From: Microbacterium testaceum StLB037
GTDB lineage: Bacteria > Actinomycetota > Actinomycetes > Actinomycetales > Microbacteriaceae
Direction of reading: 5' to 3'
Length of the DNA stretch: 64,000 bases
NCBI RefSeq assembly: GCF_008763945.1
Contig: NZ_VTQH01000001.1
Location: 519,441 to 583,440, forward strand
In this document: positions 8,256 through 15,897 of the stretch, piece after piece
How the letters are laid out: each line of letters opens with the position of its first letter
Numbering within the stretch: position 1 is the stretch's first letter
The notes under the pieces: model-generated
Seen by the model: only the letters and a program-made list of their open reading frames with translations
Database searches by the model: none
Told to the model about the DNA's origin: nothing
Translations under genes and position numbers: made by a program

Positions 8256-10022
8256 ATGCCGAAGATCGCCAAGGTCCTTGTCGCCAACCGCGGCGAGATC
8301 GCCGTCCGAGTCATCCGCGCCGCCCGTGATTCGGGGAAGGCCTCCGTCGCCGTCTACGCCGATCAGGATCGCGACGCCCTGCACACCCGTCTCGCCGACG
8401 AGGCGTACGCCCTCGACGGGGCGACGAGTGCCGACACCTACCTCTCGATCGAGAAGATCCTCTCGGTCGCCCGCCGCTCCGGTGCCGACGCCGTGCACCC
8501 CGGCTACGGCTTCCTCGCCGAGAACGCCGACTTCGCCCGCGCCGTGATCGGGGCGGGCCTGATCTGGATCGGCCCCTCGCCCGACGCCATCGAGGCGCTC
8601 GGCGACAAGGTCACCGCGCGCCACGTCGCCGAGAAGGTCGGCGCACCGCTGGCTCCCGGAACCCCCGGCCCCGTCTCGGGCGCCGACGAGGTCATCGCCT
8701 TCGCGAACGAGGTCGGGCTGCCGATCGCGATCAAGGCCGCGTACGGCGGCGGCGGACGCGGCCTCAAGGTCGCGCGCGAGCTCGACGAGGTCGCCGAGAT
8801 GTTCGAGTCGGCCACGCGCGAGGCGATCGCCGCCTTCGGCCGCGGCGAATGCTTCGTCGAGAAGTACCTCGACAAGCCGCGCCACGTCGAGACGCAGTGC
8901 CTGGCCGATGCCGCCGGCAACGTCGTGGTCGTCTCCACGCGCGACTGCTCGCTGCAGCGCCGCCACCAGAAGCTCGTGGAAGAGGCACCGGCCCCGTTCC
9001 TCAGCGACGAGCAGAACGCGGTGCTCTACTCGGCATCCAAGGCCATCCTGAAAGAGGTCGGCTACGTCGGTGCGGGCACCTGCGAGTTCCTCATCGGCGC
9101 CGACGGCACCATCTCGTTCCTCGAGGTCAACACGCGCCTGCAGGTCGAGCACCCCGTGTCTGAGGAGGTCACGGGCATCGACCTCGTGCGCGAGCAGTTC
9201 CGCATCGCCGAGGGCGAGGAGCTCGGGTACGACGACCCCGCGCCGACCGGCCACTCGATCGAGTTCCGCATCAACGGCGAAGACCCGGGCCGCGGGTTCC
9301 TCCCCCAGCCCGGACCGATCCACGTCTTCAAGACGTTCGGCGGTCCCGGCATCCGCCTCGACTCGGGGGTGACCGCGGGCGACAGCGTCTCGGGCGCCTT
9401 CGACTCGCTGCTGGCGAAGATCATCGTCACCGGCCGTGACCGCGCCGAGGCGCTCGAGCGCTCGCGCCGCGCCCTCGACGAGTTCGAGGTCGCCGGTATG
9501 CCGACCGTGCTCCCCTTCCACCGCAAGGTCGTCCGCGACCCCGCCTTCACCGCCGAGAGCGGCGAGTTCGGCGTCTTCACGCGCTGGATCGAGACCGAGT
9601 TCGAAGGCGACATCCCCGCGTGGGACGGCGAGCTCGAGGCCCCCGCCGCGGCCCCGGGCCGCCACACCGTCGTCGTCGAGGTCGGCGGCAAGCGCCTCGA
9701 GGTGAGCCTGCCCGATCGCATCACGGCCGCAGCTCCCCAGGTCGGGCGCCCGGCCGCCGCTCCCCCGACGCGTCGCTCGCACGGGGCGTCGCCCACCGCC
9801 GGTGCCACCGGGGACGCGGTCAAGTCGCCGATGCAGGCGACCATCGTCAAGGTCGCCGTCGAAGAGGGCCAGCAGGTCGTCAAGGGCGACCTGGTCGTGG
9901 TGCTCGAGGCCATGAAGATGGAGCAGCCCATCCAAGCCCATAAGGACGGCACGGTCGCGGGCATCGACGCCGCGCCCGGCACGACGGTCTCGGCCGGACA
10001 CCAGCTCCTGCTGATCAGCTGA
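8256..10022 (+). CDS. accA3: acyl-CoA carboxylase alpha subunit (biotin carboxylase + BCCP)
   Basis: 588 residues fusing two functions. Residues ~1-450 are a biotin carboxylase: [18 protein letters not shown] at the start, the ATP-grasp glycine loop [22 protein letters not shown], and [20 protein letters not shown] with the catalytic glutamate and arginine. A basic linker (residues ~500-525) joins the C-terminal biotinyl domain, whose EAMKMEQP motif holds the biotinylated Lys554. It carboxylates its own biotin with ATP and bicarbonate and delivers the group to AccD. Only this alpha chain is present in the window, so it probably serves the AccD/AccE pair at 813-2635 and possibly other beta subunits elsewhere. 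Confidence 0.96.
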   Translation: MPKIAKVLVANRGEIAVRVIRAARDSGKASVAVYADQDRDALHTRLADEAYALDGATSADTYLSIEKILSVARRSGADAVHPGYGFLAENADFARAVIGAGLIWIGPSPDAIEALGDKVTARHVAEKVGAPLAPGTPGPVSGADEVIAFANEVGLPIAIKAAYGGGGRGLKVARELDEVAEMFESATREAIAAFGRGECFVEKYLDKPRHVETQCLADAAGNVVVVSTRDCSLQRRHQKLVEEAPAPFLSDEQNAVLYSASKAILKEVGYVGAGTCEFLIGADGTISFLEVNTRLQVEHPVSEEVTGIDLVREQFRIAEGEELGYDDPAPTGHSIEFRINGEDPGRGFLPQPGPIHVFKTFGGPGIRLDSGVTAGDSVSGAFDSLLAKIIVTGRDRAEALERSRRALDEFEVAGMPTVLPFHRKVVRDPAFTAESGEFGVFTRWIETEFEGDIPAWDGELEAPAAAPGRHTVVVEVGGKRLEVSLPDRITAAAPQVGRPAAAPPTRRSHGASPTAGATGDAVKSPMQATIVKVAVEEGQQVVKGDLVVVLEAMKMEQPIQAHKDGTVAGIDAAPGTTVSAGHQLLLIS

Positions 10023-10039
10023 CGGGGTCTTCCCCTCGC

Positions 10040-10073
10040 ACGGCGCCGCGCTCCCTCGGGGGCGCGGCGCCGT
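10040..10073 (+). terminator. strong hairpin after accA3
   Basis: ACGGCGCCGCGC at 10040-10051 pairs perfectly with GCGCGGCGCCGT at 10062-10073, with two or three further pairs possible inside. It starts 17 bases after the accA3 stop and is followed by CGTTCGT. A rho-independent-like terminator with a weak T-tract is likely. Confidence 0.7.
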
Positions 10074-10174
10074 CGTTCGTGCGGGGTCTGGCCGCTGCAA
10101 GCGCCCCGGTGCGGGGGAAGCGCCCCGACACGGCGTGTGCAACGTGACGCAGCGTCTACAGCGCGCCCCGCGAG

Positions 10175-10205
10175 GCGACGGATGCCGCGAGACCGCGGCA
10201 TCCGG
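10175..10205. repeat. 31-bp direct repeat, copy 1, containing a GGATGCC hairpin
   Basis: Identical to 10355-10385, exactly 180 bp away. It contains GGATGCCGCG (10180-10189) and its complement CGCGGCATCC (10194-10203) around a four-base AGAC loop. Weaker similarity continues past the repeat into sequence resembling the lpdA 3' end. Confidence 0.85.
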
Positions 10206-10259
10206 GAAGCTCATTCCCCGCGCACCGGACGCTCCACCCCGCCGGCGACGCCCACCCCG

Positions 10260-10326
10260 CGATAAACGCGCGCTGCACCGGCAAACGCCCGCCGAGAGCG
10301 TTTCTCAGTGCAGGGAGCGTTTATCG
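10260..10326. repeat. 67-bp nested palindromic element
   Basis: CGATAAACGC at 10260-10269 pairs with GCGTTTATCG at 10317-10326. Inside, CTGCAC (10273-10278) pairs with GTGCAG (10309-10314), and AAACGC (10283-10288) with GCGTTT (10298-10303). It lies between the two 31-bp repeats in the 368-bp gap between the convergent accA3 and lpdA, which holds no gene. Size and nested design resemble the elements beside the nuclease genes, but the sequence differs. Confidence 0.8.
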
Positions 10327-10354
10327 ACGACCGCGCCCGCCGGGGCGCCGAAGG

Positions 10355-10385
10355 GCGACGGATGCCGCGAGACCGCGGCATCCGG
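10355..10385. repeat. 31-bp direct repeat, copy 2, next to the lpdA stop
   Basis: Second copy of 10175-10205, ending six bases from the lpdA stop. On the minus strand its GGATGCCGCG/CGCGGCATCC stem is well placed as an lpdA terminator. Confidence 0.8.
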
Positions 10386-10390
10386 AATGC

Positions 10391-11842
10391 TCAGTCCTCG
10401 CCGGGGTCGTCGCGGTCGACGATGTGCATGGCCCGTGCCGCGTCGGTGATGCTCGAGGTGAGCGAGGGGTAGACGGCGAACACGCGGGCGACCTGGTCGA
10501 CGGTGAGGCGGCGCTCGACCGCGATCGCGATCGGGTAGATGAGCTCCGACGCCTTGGGGCCGACGATCACGCCGCCCATCACGGTGCCGCTGCCCGCGCG
10601 GGCGATGAGCTTGACGAAGCCGTCGGTGATGCCCTGCATCTTCGCGCGCGGGTTGGCCGACAGGGGGAGCTTGCGCACCACGCCGGCGATGCGGCCCTCG
10701 GTCACGTCCTGCTCGCTGAAGCCGACCGTGGCGATCTCGGGCGCGGTGAAGATGTTGGCCGTGATGCGGCGCGTCTCGAGCGGGATCACGATGTCGCCGA
10801 GGGCGTGGAAGATCGCCTGTCGGCCCTGCATCGAGGCGACGGATGCCAAGGGGTAGAAGTTCGTGCAATCGCCGGCGGCGTAGATGTTGGGCACCGAGGT
10901 GCGCGCGACGCGGTTGACGCGGATGTGACCGGAGGGCGTCATCTGCACCCCCGCCTGCTCGAGGCCGAGGCCGGCGGTGTTGGGGATCGAGCCGACGGCC
11001 ATGAGGCAGTGGCTGCCGGTGATCGTGCGTCCGTCGGCGAGGGTCACGACGACCTCGTCGCCGGTGTTCACGACCGAATCGGCCCGCGCCTTCGACAACA
11101 GCGTCATGCCGCCGCGCTGGAAGACGCGTTCGAGGACGGCCGCGGCATCCTGATCCTCGCCCGGCAGAACCTGGTCGCGGCTCGAGACGAGCGTGACCTT
11201 GGCGCCGAGGTTCATGTACGCCGAGGCGAACTCCGCACCGGTCACGCCCGAGCCCACCACGATGAGGTGCGAGGGCACCGACTTCATGTTGTACAGCTGC
11301 GTCCACGTGAGGATGCGCTCGCCGTCGGGCTGCGCCGAGGGGAGCTCGCGGGGCGAGGCGCCGACCGAGACGACGAGGGTCTCGGCCTCGATGCGGTCGA
11401 AGTCGGTGCCGCCGGCCTCGGTCGAGACGACGACGGCGCCGTTGCCGTCGAGGCGGCCGTGGCCCGAGATGATGCGGACCCCGGCGTCGAGGAGCGAGGA
11501 GCGCATGTCGTCGGACTGCTGGCGGGCGAGCGAGAGCAGGCGCTGGTTGACGGCGGCGAGGTTGATGGCGACCTCGGGGGTGAGGGGCTTGCCGCGGTCG
11601 TCCTTCGCGAACAACTGCACGCCGAGGCTGCTGGCGTTGCGGATCGCGACGGCGGCGTCGGCGGTGGCGATGAGGGTCTTCGAGGGCACGACGTCGGTGA
11701 TGACGGCCGAGCCGCCCACACCCGCGCGCTCGACGAGGGTGACGTCCGCACCGAGCTGGGCCGCGGAGAGGGCCGCCTCGTAGCCGCCGGGGCCACCGCC
11801 GACGATCGCGACGGACTGCTTGCGCTCGAAGCTCTGCACCAT
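10391..11842 (-). CDS. lpdA: NAD(P)H:quinone reductase LpdA, flavoprotein disulfide reductase family
   Basis: 483 residues. Two-dinucleotide-binding-fold oxidoreductase: FAD-binding VAIVGGGPGGYEAAL at the N-terminus, NAD(P)-binding VVGSGVTGAEFASAY in the middle, and the second FAD contact YAAGDCT. The site where lipoamide dehydrogenase has CxxxxC reads GGSAVITDVVPSK with no redox cysteines. This is the hallmark of M. tuberculosis LpdA, a quinone reductase rather than an E3 component. ATG 11842 was preferred over ATG 11851 because a CAGAAT -10-like box lies seven bases upstream of 11842 and overlaps the upstream ATG. It is convergent with accA3 and divergent from punA. Confidence 0.9.
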   Translation of the reverse strand: MVQSFERKQSVAIVGGGPGGYEAALSAAQLGADVTLVERAGVGGSAVITDVVPSKTLIATADAAVAIRNASSLGVQLFAKDDRGKPLTPEVAINLAAVNQRLLSLARQQSDDMRSSLLDAGVRIISGHGRLDGNGAVVVSTEAGGTDFDRIEAETLVVSVGASPRELPSAQPDGERILTWTQLYNMKSVPSHLIVVGSGVTGAEFASAYMNLGAKVTLVSSRDQVLPGEDQDAAAVLERVFQRGGMTLLSKARADSVVNTGDEVVVTLADGRTITGSHCLMAVGSIPNTAGLGLEQAGVQMTPSGHIRVNRVARTSVPNIYAAGDCTNFYPLASVASMQGRQAIFHALGDIVIPLETRRITANIFTAPEIATVGFSEQDVTEGRIAGVVRKLPLSANPRAKMQGITDGFVKLIARAGSGTVMGGVIVGPKASELIYPIAIAVERRLTVDQVARVFAVYPSLTSSITDAARAMHIVDRDDPGED

Positions 11843-11849
11843 GGCATCC

Positions 11850-11855
11850 ATTCTG
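11850..11855 (-). promoter_or_regulatory. putative -10 box of lpdA (leaderless)
   Basis: CAGAAT on the minus strand, seven bases before the ATG at 11842. A weaker match than TANNNT, but at the spacing seen at other genes here. Confidence 0.35.
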
Positions 11856-11912
11856 TCAGCGCTGGGCGGATACCGAGACGCCGCACAGGTGGCCCATGTG
11901 CCCCGCAGTTTC

Positions 11913-11918
11913 TAGAGT
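11913..11918 (+). promoter_or_regulatory. -10 box of punA (leaderless)
   Basis: TAGAGT six bases before the ATG at 11925. Confidence 0.5.
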
Positions 11919-11924
11919 GGGGGG

Positions 11925-12758
11925 ATGTCCAACAGCACTTCTCACCCGCTCGACGATCCCGCGGTCGATCCCTTCGAGGTCGCCGCGACCGCCGCGGCCG
12001 ACATCGCCCGCCTCTCGGGCGTCGAGCACCACGACATCGCCGTCACCCTCGGGTCGGGCTGGGGCCGCGCCGCCGAGCTCATCGGCGAGGAGACGGCGTC
12101 GTTCCCCGCCACCGAGGTCACCGGTTTCTCCAAGCCCGCCCTCGAGGGCCACGTCGGCACGCTCCGGAGCGTCCGCACCCCCGGCGGCAAGAACGTCCTG
12201 GTCATCGGCGCCCGCACGCACTACTACGAGGGCCCCGGCGTCCGACGGGTCGTGCACAGCGTGCGCACCGCGGCCGCGACGGGTGCTTCGACGATGATCC
12301 TCACCAACGGCGCCGGGGGCATCCGCGAGACGTGGAAGCCCGGCCAGCCCGTGCTCATCAGCGACCACATCAACCTCACCGCCGACTCGCCCCTCGAGGG
12401 CGCGACCTTCATCGACCTCACCGACCTCTACTCGAAGCGCCTGCGCGACGTCGCCCGCTCGATCGACCCCTCGCTCGACGAGGGCGTGTACACGCAGTTC
12501 CGCGGGCCCCACTACGAGACCCCCGCCGAGGTGCAGATGGCCAAGACCATCGGCGGCCACATCGTCGGCATGTCGACCGCCCTCGAGGCGATCGCCGCGC
12601 GTCAGGCCGGCATGGAGATCCTGGGCTTCTCGCTCATCACGAACCTGGCCGCCGGCATCCAGCAGACGCCGCTCAGCCACGAAGAGGTGCTCGAGGCCGG
12701 TCGCGAGGCCGAGCCCGTGATCTCGGCGCTCCTCGCCCGCGTGATCGGCGCCCTGTGA
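11925..12758 (+). CDS. punA: purine-nucleoside phosphorylase
   Basis: 277 residues, the size of trimeric PNPs. Phosphorolyses guanosine, inosine and their deoxy forms to base plus (deoxy)ribose 1-phosphate. Visible motifs: LGSGWG phosphate loop, the catalytic-site segment GARTHYYEG, the LTNGAGGIR region, and the base-binding segment FRGPHYETPAEV. MSTALEAIAARQAGMEILGFSLITNLAAG carries the conserved met-ser and asparagine. The stop overlaps the start of the phosphosugar mutase gene by four bases, implying coupled translation. Confidence 0.94.
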   Translation: MSNSTSHPLDDPAVDPFEVAATAAADIARLSGVEHHDIAVTLGSGWGRAAELIGEETASFPATEVTGFSKPALEGHVGTLRSVRTPGGKNVLVIGARTHYYEGPGVRRVVHSVRTAAATGASTMILTNGAGGIRETWKPGQPVLISDHINLTADSPLEGATFIDLTDLYSKRLRDVARSIDPSLDEGVYTQFRGPHYETPAEVQMAKTIGGHIVGMSTALEAIAARQAGMEILGFSLITNLAAGIQQTPLSHEEVLEAGREAEPVISALLARVIGAL

Positions 12759-14446
12759 GCGGGTACGTCGAGGCGGCCCGCGCCTGGCTCGCCCAGGACC
12801 CGGATGCCGTGACCCGCGAGGAACTGACCGGGATCATCGCCCGGGTCGAAGACGGTGACGCCGCAGCGGCCGCCGACCTCGAGGATCGTTTCTCGACCCG
12901 CCTGGCGTTCGGCACGGCGGGCCTGCGCGGAACCCTCGGCGCCGGCTCCAACCGCATGAACCGCGTGCTCGTGGCCCAGGCGGCGGCCGGTTTCGCCGCG
13001 TACCTGCTCGAGCGCTCGGGCGGCTCGACGCCGACGGTCGTCGTGGGGTACGACGGGCGCCGCAACTCCGACGTCTTCGCGCGCGACTCGGTCGAGATCT
13101 TCGCCGGCGCGGGGCTCAACGCGATCCTGCTCCCCCGCCTGCTGCCCACGCCCGTGCTCGCCTTCGCCGTGCGCCACCTCGGTGCCGACGCGGGCGTCAT
13201 GGTCACCGCGAGCCACAACCCGCCCGACGACAACGGCTACAAGGTGTACCTCGGCGGCGACGACCAGGGCGCGCAAATCGTTTCGCCCGCGGATGCCGAG
13301 ATCGCGGCGCACATCCAGCGGATCGCCGACGAGGGCAACATCACCACCCTCCCCCGGTCGGTGGGCTACGCCAACGCCCCCGAGTCGGTCGTCGAGGCGT
13401 ACGTCTCCGCGACGGCCGCGGTGGCGCCCGCACCCGCCGGAGCCGATGGCCTGAACTGGGTCTACACCGCGATGCACGGCGTCGGGTGGGAGACCGTCTC
13501 GCGCGTGCTCACCGAGGCCGGATACCCCCGGCCCACGGTCGTCGAGGCGCAGATCCACCCCGACGGGCGCTTCCCGACCGTCGCGTTCCCCAACCCCGAA
13601 GAGCCCGGGGCCATGGACCTCTCGTTCGAGACCGCGCGCGCGGTCGACGCCGAGCTCGTCATCGCCAATGATCCGGATGCCGATCGCCTCGCCGTCGCCA
13701 TCCCCGACGCCGACGCCGAGGGCGGCTGGCGCCGGTTGACCGGCAACGAGATCGGGCTGCTGCTCGGGTGGCGCGCGGCGCGGCTCGCGACGGACGCCTC
13801 CGACGGCTCCGGAGACGCCGGGGTGCCGGCATCCCTCGCCTGTTCGCTCGTCTCGTCGCCGGGGCTCCAGGCCGTGGCGGAGCATTACGGTCTCGAATTC
13901 CATTCGACCCTCACGGGCTTCAAGTGGATCTCGCGCGCGCCGGGCTTGGTGTTCGGGTTCGAGGAGGCCCTGGGTTACCTCGTCAACCCGGCGACCGTGC
14001 GCGACAAGGACGGGATCTCGGCCGCCGTGGCGCTTCTGGGCATGGCATCCGAGGCCCGTGGCCAGGGCCGGACGGTGGCCGATCTGCTGCAGGAGTTCCG
14101 CGACACGTTCGGCGCATTCGCGAGCGACCAGATCTCGGTGCGCGTGAGCGATGTGAGCGAGATCGCCGGGATCATGGCCGCGCTGCGCGCCCAGCCGCCC
14201 GCCGCGGTGGGCGAGATCGCCGTGTCGCGCATCGACGACCTGCTGCTCGGCGTCGACGGGCTGCCCCCGGGAGACGTGCTGCGCCTGTGGCTCGACGACG
14301 GCTCGCGCCTGATCGTGCGGCCGAGCGGCACCGAGCCCAAGCTCAAGCTGTACCTCGACGTGCGAGGGTCGTCGGCGAAGAAGGCGCGACGGCGTCTCGA
14401 GGCCCTGCGCGCCGGGGCCGAGGAGCTGTTGGCGTCGGTGCGCTGA
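12755..14446 (+). CDS. pmmB: phosphosugar mutase (phosphogluco/phosphomanno/phosphopento-mutase)
   Basis: 563 residues beginning with GTG in a GTGA overlap with punA. Alpha-D-phosphohexomutase domains in order: the substrate-entry region FGTAGLRG, the phosphoserine loop TASHNPPDDNGYKVY (Ser153), the metal loop NDPDADR, the sugar-binding GFEEALGY, and the phosphate-binding RPSGTEPKLKLYLD. Length and sequence fit the PGM2/PmmB subgroup rather than short bacterial PMMs. Because it is translationally coupled to punA, interconversion of ribose 1-phosphate and ribose 5-phosphate is a plausible role; the mycobacterial name pmmB is used by synteny. Confidence 0.88.
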   Translation: MSGYVEAARAWLAQDPDAVTREELTGIIARVEDGDAAAAADLEDRFSTRLAFGTAGLRGTLGAGSNRMNRVLVAQAAAGFAAYLLERSGGSTPTVVVGYDGRRNSDVFARDSVEIFAGAGLNAILLPRLLPTPVLAFAVRHLGADAGVMVTASHNPPDDNGYKVYLGGDDQGAQIVSPADAEIAAHIQRIADEGNITTLPRSVGYANAPESVVEAYVSATAAVAPAPAGADGLNWVYTAMHGVGWETVSRVLTEAGYPRPTVVEAQIHPDGRFPTVAFPNPEEPGAMDLSFETARAVDAELVIANDPDADRLAVAIPDADAEGGWRRLTGNEIGLLLGWRAARLATDASDGSGDAGVPASLACSLVSSPGLQAVAEHYGLEFHSTLTGFKWISRAPGLVFGFEEALGYLVNPATVRDKDGISAAVALLGMASEARGQGRTVADLLQEFRDTFGAFASDQISVRVSDVSEIAGIMAALRAQPPAAVGEIAVSRIDDLLLGVDGLPPGDVLRLWLDDGSRLIVRPSGTEPKLKLYLDVRGSSAKKARRRLEALRAGAEELLASVR

Positions 14447-14466
14447 CGGCTCCCTCCTCCCACCCC

Positions 14467-14535
14467 GGTTTGGGGCGCATTCCGTCGCTTGGGGCGCATT
14501 TCGTTCGCCCCGAACGACGGAATGCGCCCCAAACC
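14467..14535. repeat. palindromic element family 1, copy a
   Basis: A 69-bp element with a perfect 21-bp inverted repeat (14467-14487 with 14515-14535), each arm built around TTTGGGGCG/CGCCCCAAA. An inner GGGGCG/CGCCCC stem (14491-14496 with 14506-14511) makes it a nested hairpin. It lies 114 bp upstream of the nuclease gene at 14649 and 20 bp after the mutase stop, where it could also terminate transcription. Confidence 0.9.
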
Positions 14536-14648
14536 CGATCGTGGTCTGCTCTTCGGCGGCTCCTCCCCAACCGCGTTCCTCAGGCGACTCTCCCCAGAGA
14601 GGGCGGAGAGAGGCATGCATGCGCCCCGCGCCGCGCACACTCGGGATC

Positions 14649-15602
14649 ATGCTCGCGCTTCCACCCCTCCTCTCGTGGGAACAACTGCGGGCCGACGGCG
14701 TCGGTCCTGCGCAGAGCAGGCGGATGATTCGATCGGGCGACTTGGTTCGAATTCGCCCCGGCATCTACGTCCGCAAAGACCCGGCGCATCCTCCCTCTCC
14801 GGAGGAGTGGATCGTCTTGCGGGCTCGCGCGTTGGCCCGGACCAGCGCTGAGTCTCCGCTCTTCTCCCACCTGACCGCGGCCGCTCTGCACGGACTCCCG
14901 GTCCGGGCACCGAACTCGCCGAAGGTGCACATCACCCTGCCGCCCGAACGGCCCGGCGCGCAGTCCTTCGTGGTGCGGCATCGCGGTGAGGTGCCCGCCG
15001 AACAACAGGTGGAGCGCTACGGCGTGCGGTTCACGAGCATCGAGCGCACGATGGCCGATGTCGCGCGGACCGCGTCGTTCGATACCGCGGTCTGCTCGCT
15101 TGACGCAGCGTTCCGACCCGTGACCGCCCCGGAGCCGGGCGTCAACGACGTCGCGGCCGCCGCCGAGCTGCGAGCGAAGGTGCTCGAGATCGCGTCGCGC
15201 TCGGCCCACGGTCGCGCTCGTGCGCTCCGTGCGCTCACCTTCGCCGACGGCCGCGCCCAGCTGCCGGGTGAAAGCATCAGCCGCATCCGCCTCGCGGAGC
15301 TGGGATTCACCCGGATCGACCTCCAAGTGCACGTGGCAGGTCCCTCCGGCCGCGACTACTTCGTCGACTTCGGCCTCGACGAGGCGAACGCGTGGGGCGA
15401 GTTCGACGGCGAGCAGAAATACCGCGACGAGTCGTTGCGTTCGGGTCTCACTCTCGACGACGTCATGCTGCGGGAGAAGCAGCGCGAGGACTGGATCCGG
15501 GGGACGACCCAGCGGCCCTTTGCGCGCTGGAAGTGGGCTCACCTGCGCTCGGCCGAAACGCTCGCTCAGCGGTTGGTGAGCTTCGGCATCCGCCCGCGTT
15601 GA
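14649..15602 (+). CDS. winged-helix (AbiEi-like) / Vsr-like endonuclease-fold protein
   Basis: 317 residues. The N-terminal ~60 residues (SWEQLRADGVG to LVRIRPGIYV) match the AbiEi-antitoxin-type winged helix found in many actinobacterial proteins. A middle part has HLTAAALHGLPV and TSIERTMADVAR. The C-terminal ~90 residues look like the Vsr/DUF559 nuclease fold: GRDYFVDFGLDE then WGEFDGEQKY, a D...ExDGxxK pattern, followed by basic helices (LREKQREDW) and RWKWAHL. No toxin partner gene is adjacent. The gene is an island between palindromic elements: one copy upstream and two downstream. ATG 14649 has a CACACT box seven bases upstream. Likely a DNA-binding nuclease; the biological role is unknown. 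Confidence 0.75.
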   Translation: MLALPPLLSWEQLRADGVGPAQSRRMIRSGDLVRIRPGIYVRKDPAHPPSPEEWIVLRARALARTSAESPLFSHLTAAALHGLPVRAPNSPKVHITLPPERPGAQSFVVRHRGEVPAEQQVERYGVRFTSIERTMADVARTASFDTAVCSLDAAFRPVTAPEPGVNDVAAAAELRAKVLEIASRSAHGRARALRALTFADGRAQLPGESISRIRLAELGFTRIDLQVHVAGPSGRDYFVDFGLDEANAWGEFDGEQKYRDESLRSGLTLDDVMLREKQREDWIRGTTQRPFARWKWAHLRSAETLAQRLVSFGIRPR

Positions 15603-15617
15603 CCCGCCCCCTGTGCT

Positions 15618-15685
15618 GGTTGGGGCGGTTTCCGTCATTTGGGGCGAGTTTCCTTCGCCCCGAGGTGCGATCTTCGCCCCAAACC
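15618..15685. repeat. palindromic element family 1, copy b
   Basis: 68 bp; outer arms GGTTGGGGCG (15618-15627) and CGCCCCAAACC (15675-15685). The internal TCCGTC and second TTTGGGGCG are at the same places and in the same orientation as in copy a. It begins 15 bp after the nuclease stop. Confidence 0.85.
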
Positions 15686-15773
15686 GCAGATCTGACCGTC
15701 CCGGCGCACCACGGACGCGCTCTGCGGCTGTCGTGGAAGCTGACTCGCGCGGCGACGGGGCGACACAAGGCTG

Positions 15774-15842
15774 GGTTTGGGGCGGGGTCCGTCGGTTGGG
15801 GCGTGAGAATGCCGCCCCGAAGTGCAGAATGCGCCCCAAGCC
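15774..15842. repeat. palindromic element family 1, copy c
   Basis: 69 bp; outer arms GGTTTGGGGCG (15774-15784) and CGCCCCAAGCC (15832-15842). Same orientation and internal landmarks as copies a and b. It ends 55 bp before the stop of the convergent mtlR gene. I see nothing else in the 295-bp gap 15603-15897. Confidence 0.85.
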
Positions 15843-15897
15843 AAGAAGAGAGGCGGCGGCGCGCGCCATGACCGTGCGGCGGCCGCGGGACCAGACG

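Noticed and set aside
10424..12754. An open frame in front of the phosphosugar mutase extending it to 1,340 residues
   Set aside because: The extension is antisense to lpdA and out of frame over punA. The GTG at 12755 overlaps the punA stop and gives the family length.
14649..15602. AbiEi antitoxin of a type IV toxin-antitoxin pair
   Set aside because: There is no AbiEii-like toxin gene on either side, and the C-terminal half is a Vsr-like fold that classical AbiEi antitoxins lack.
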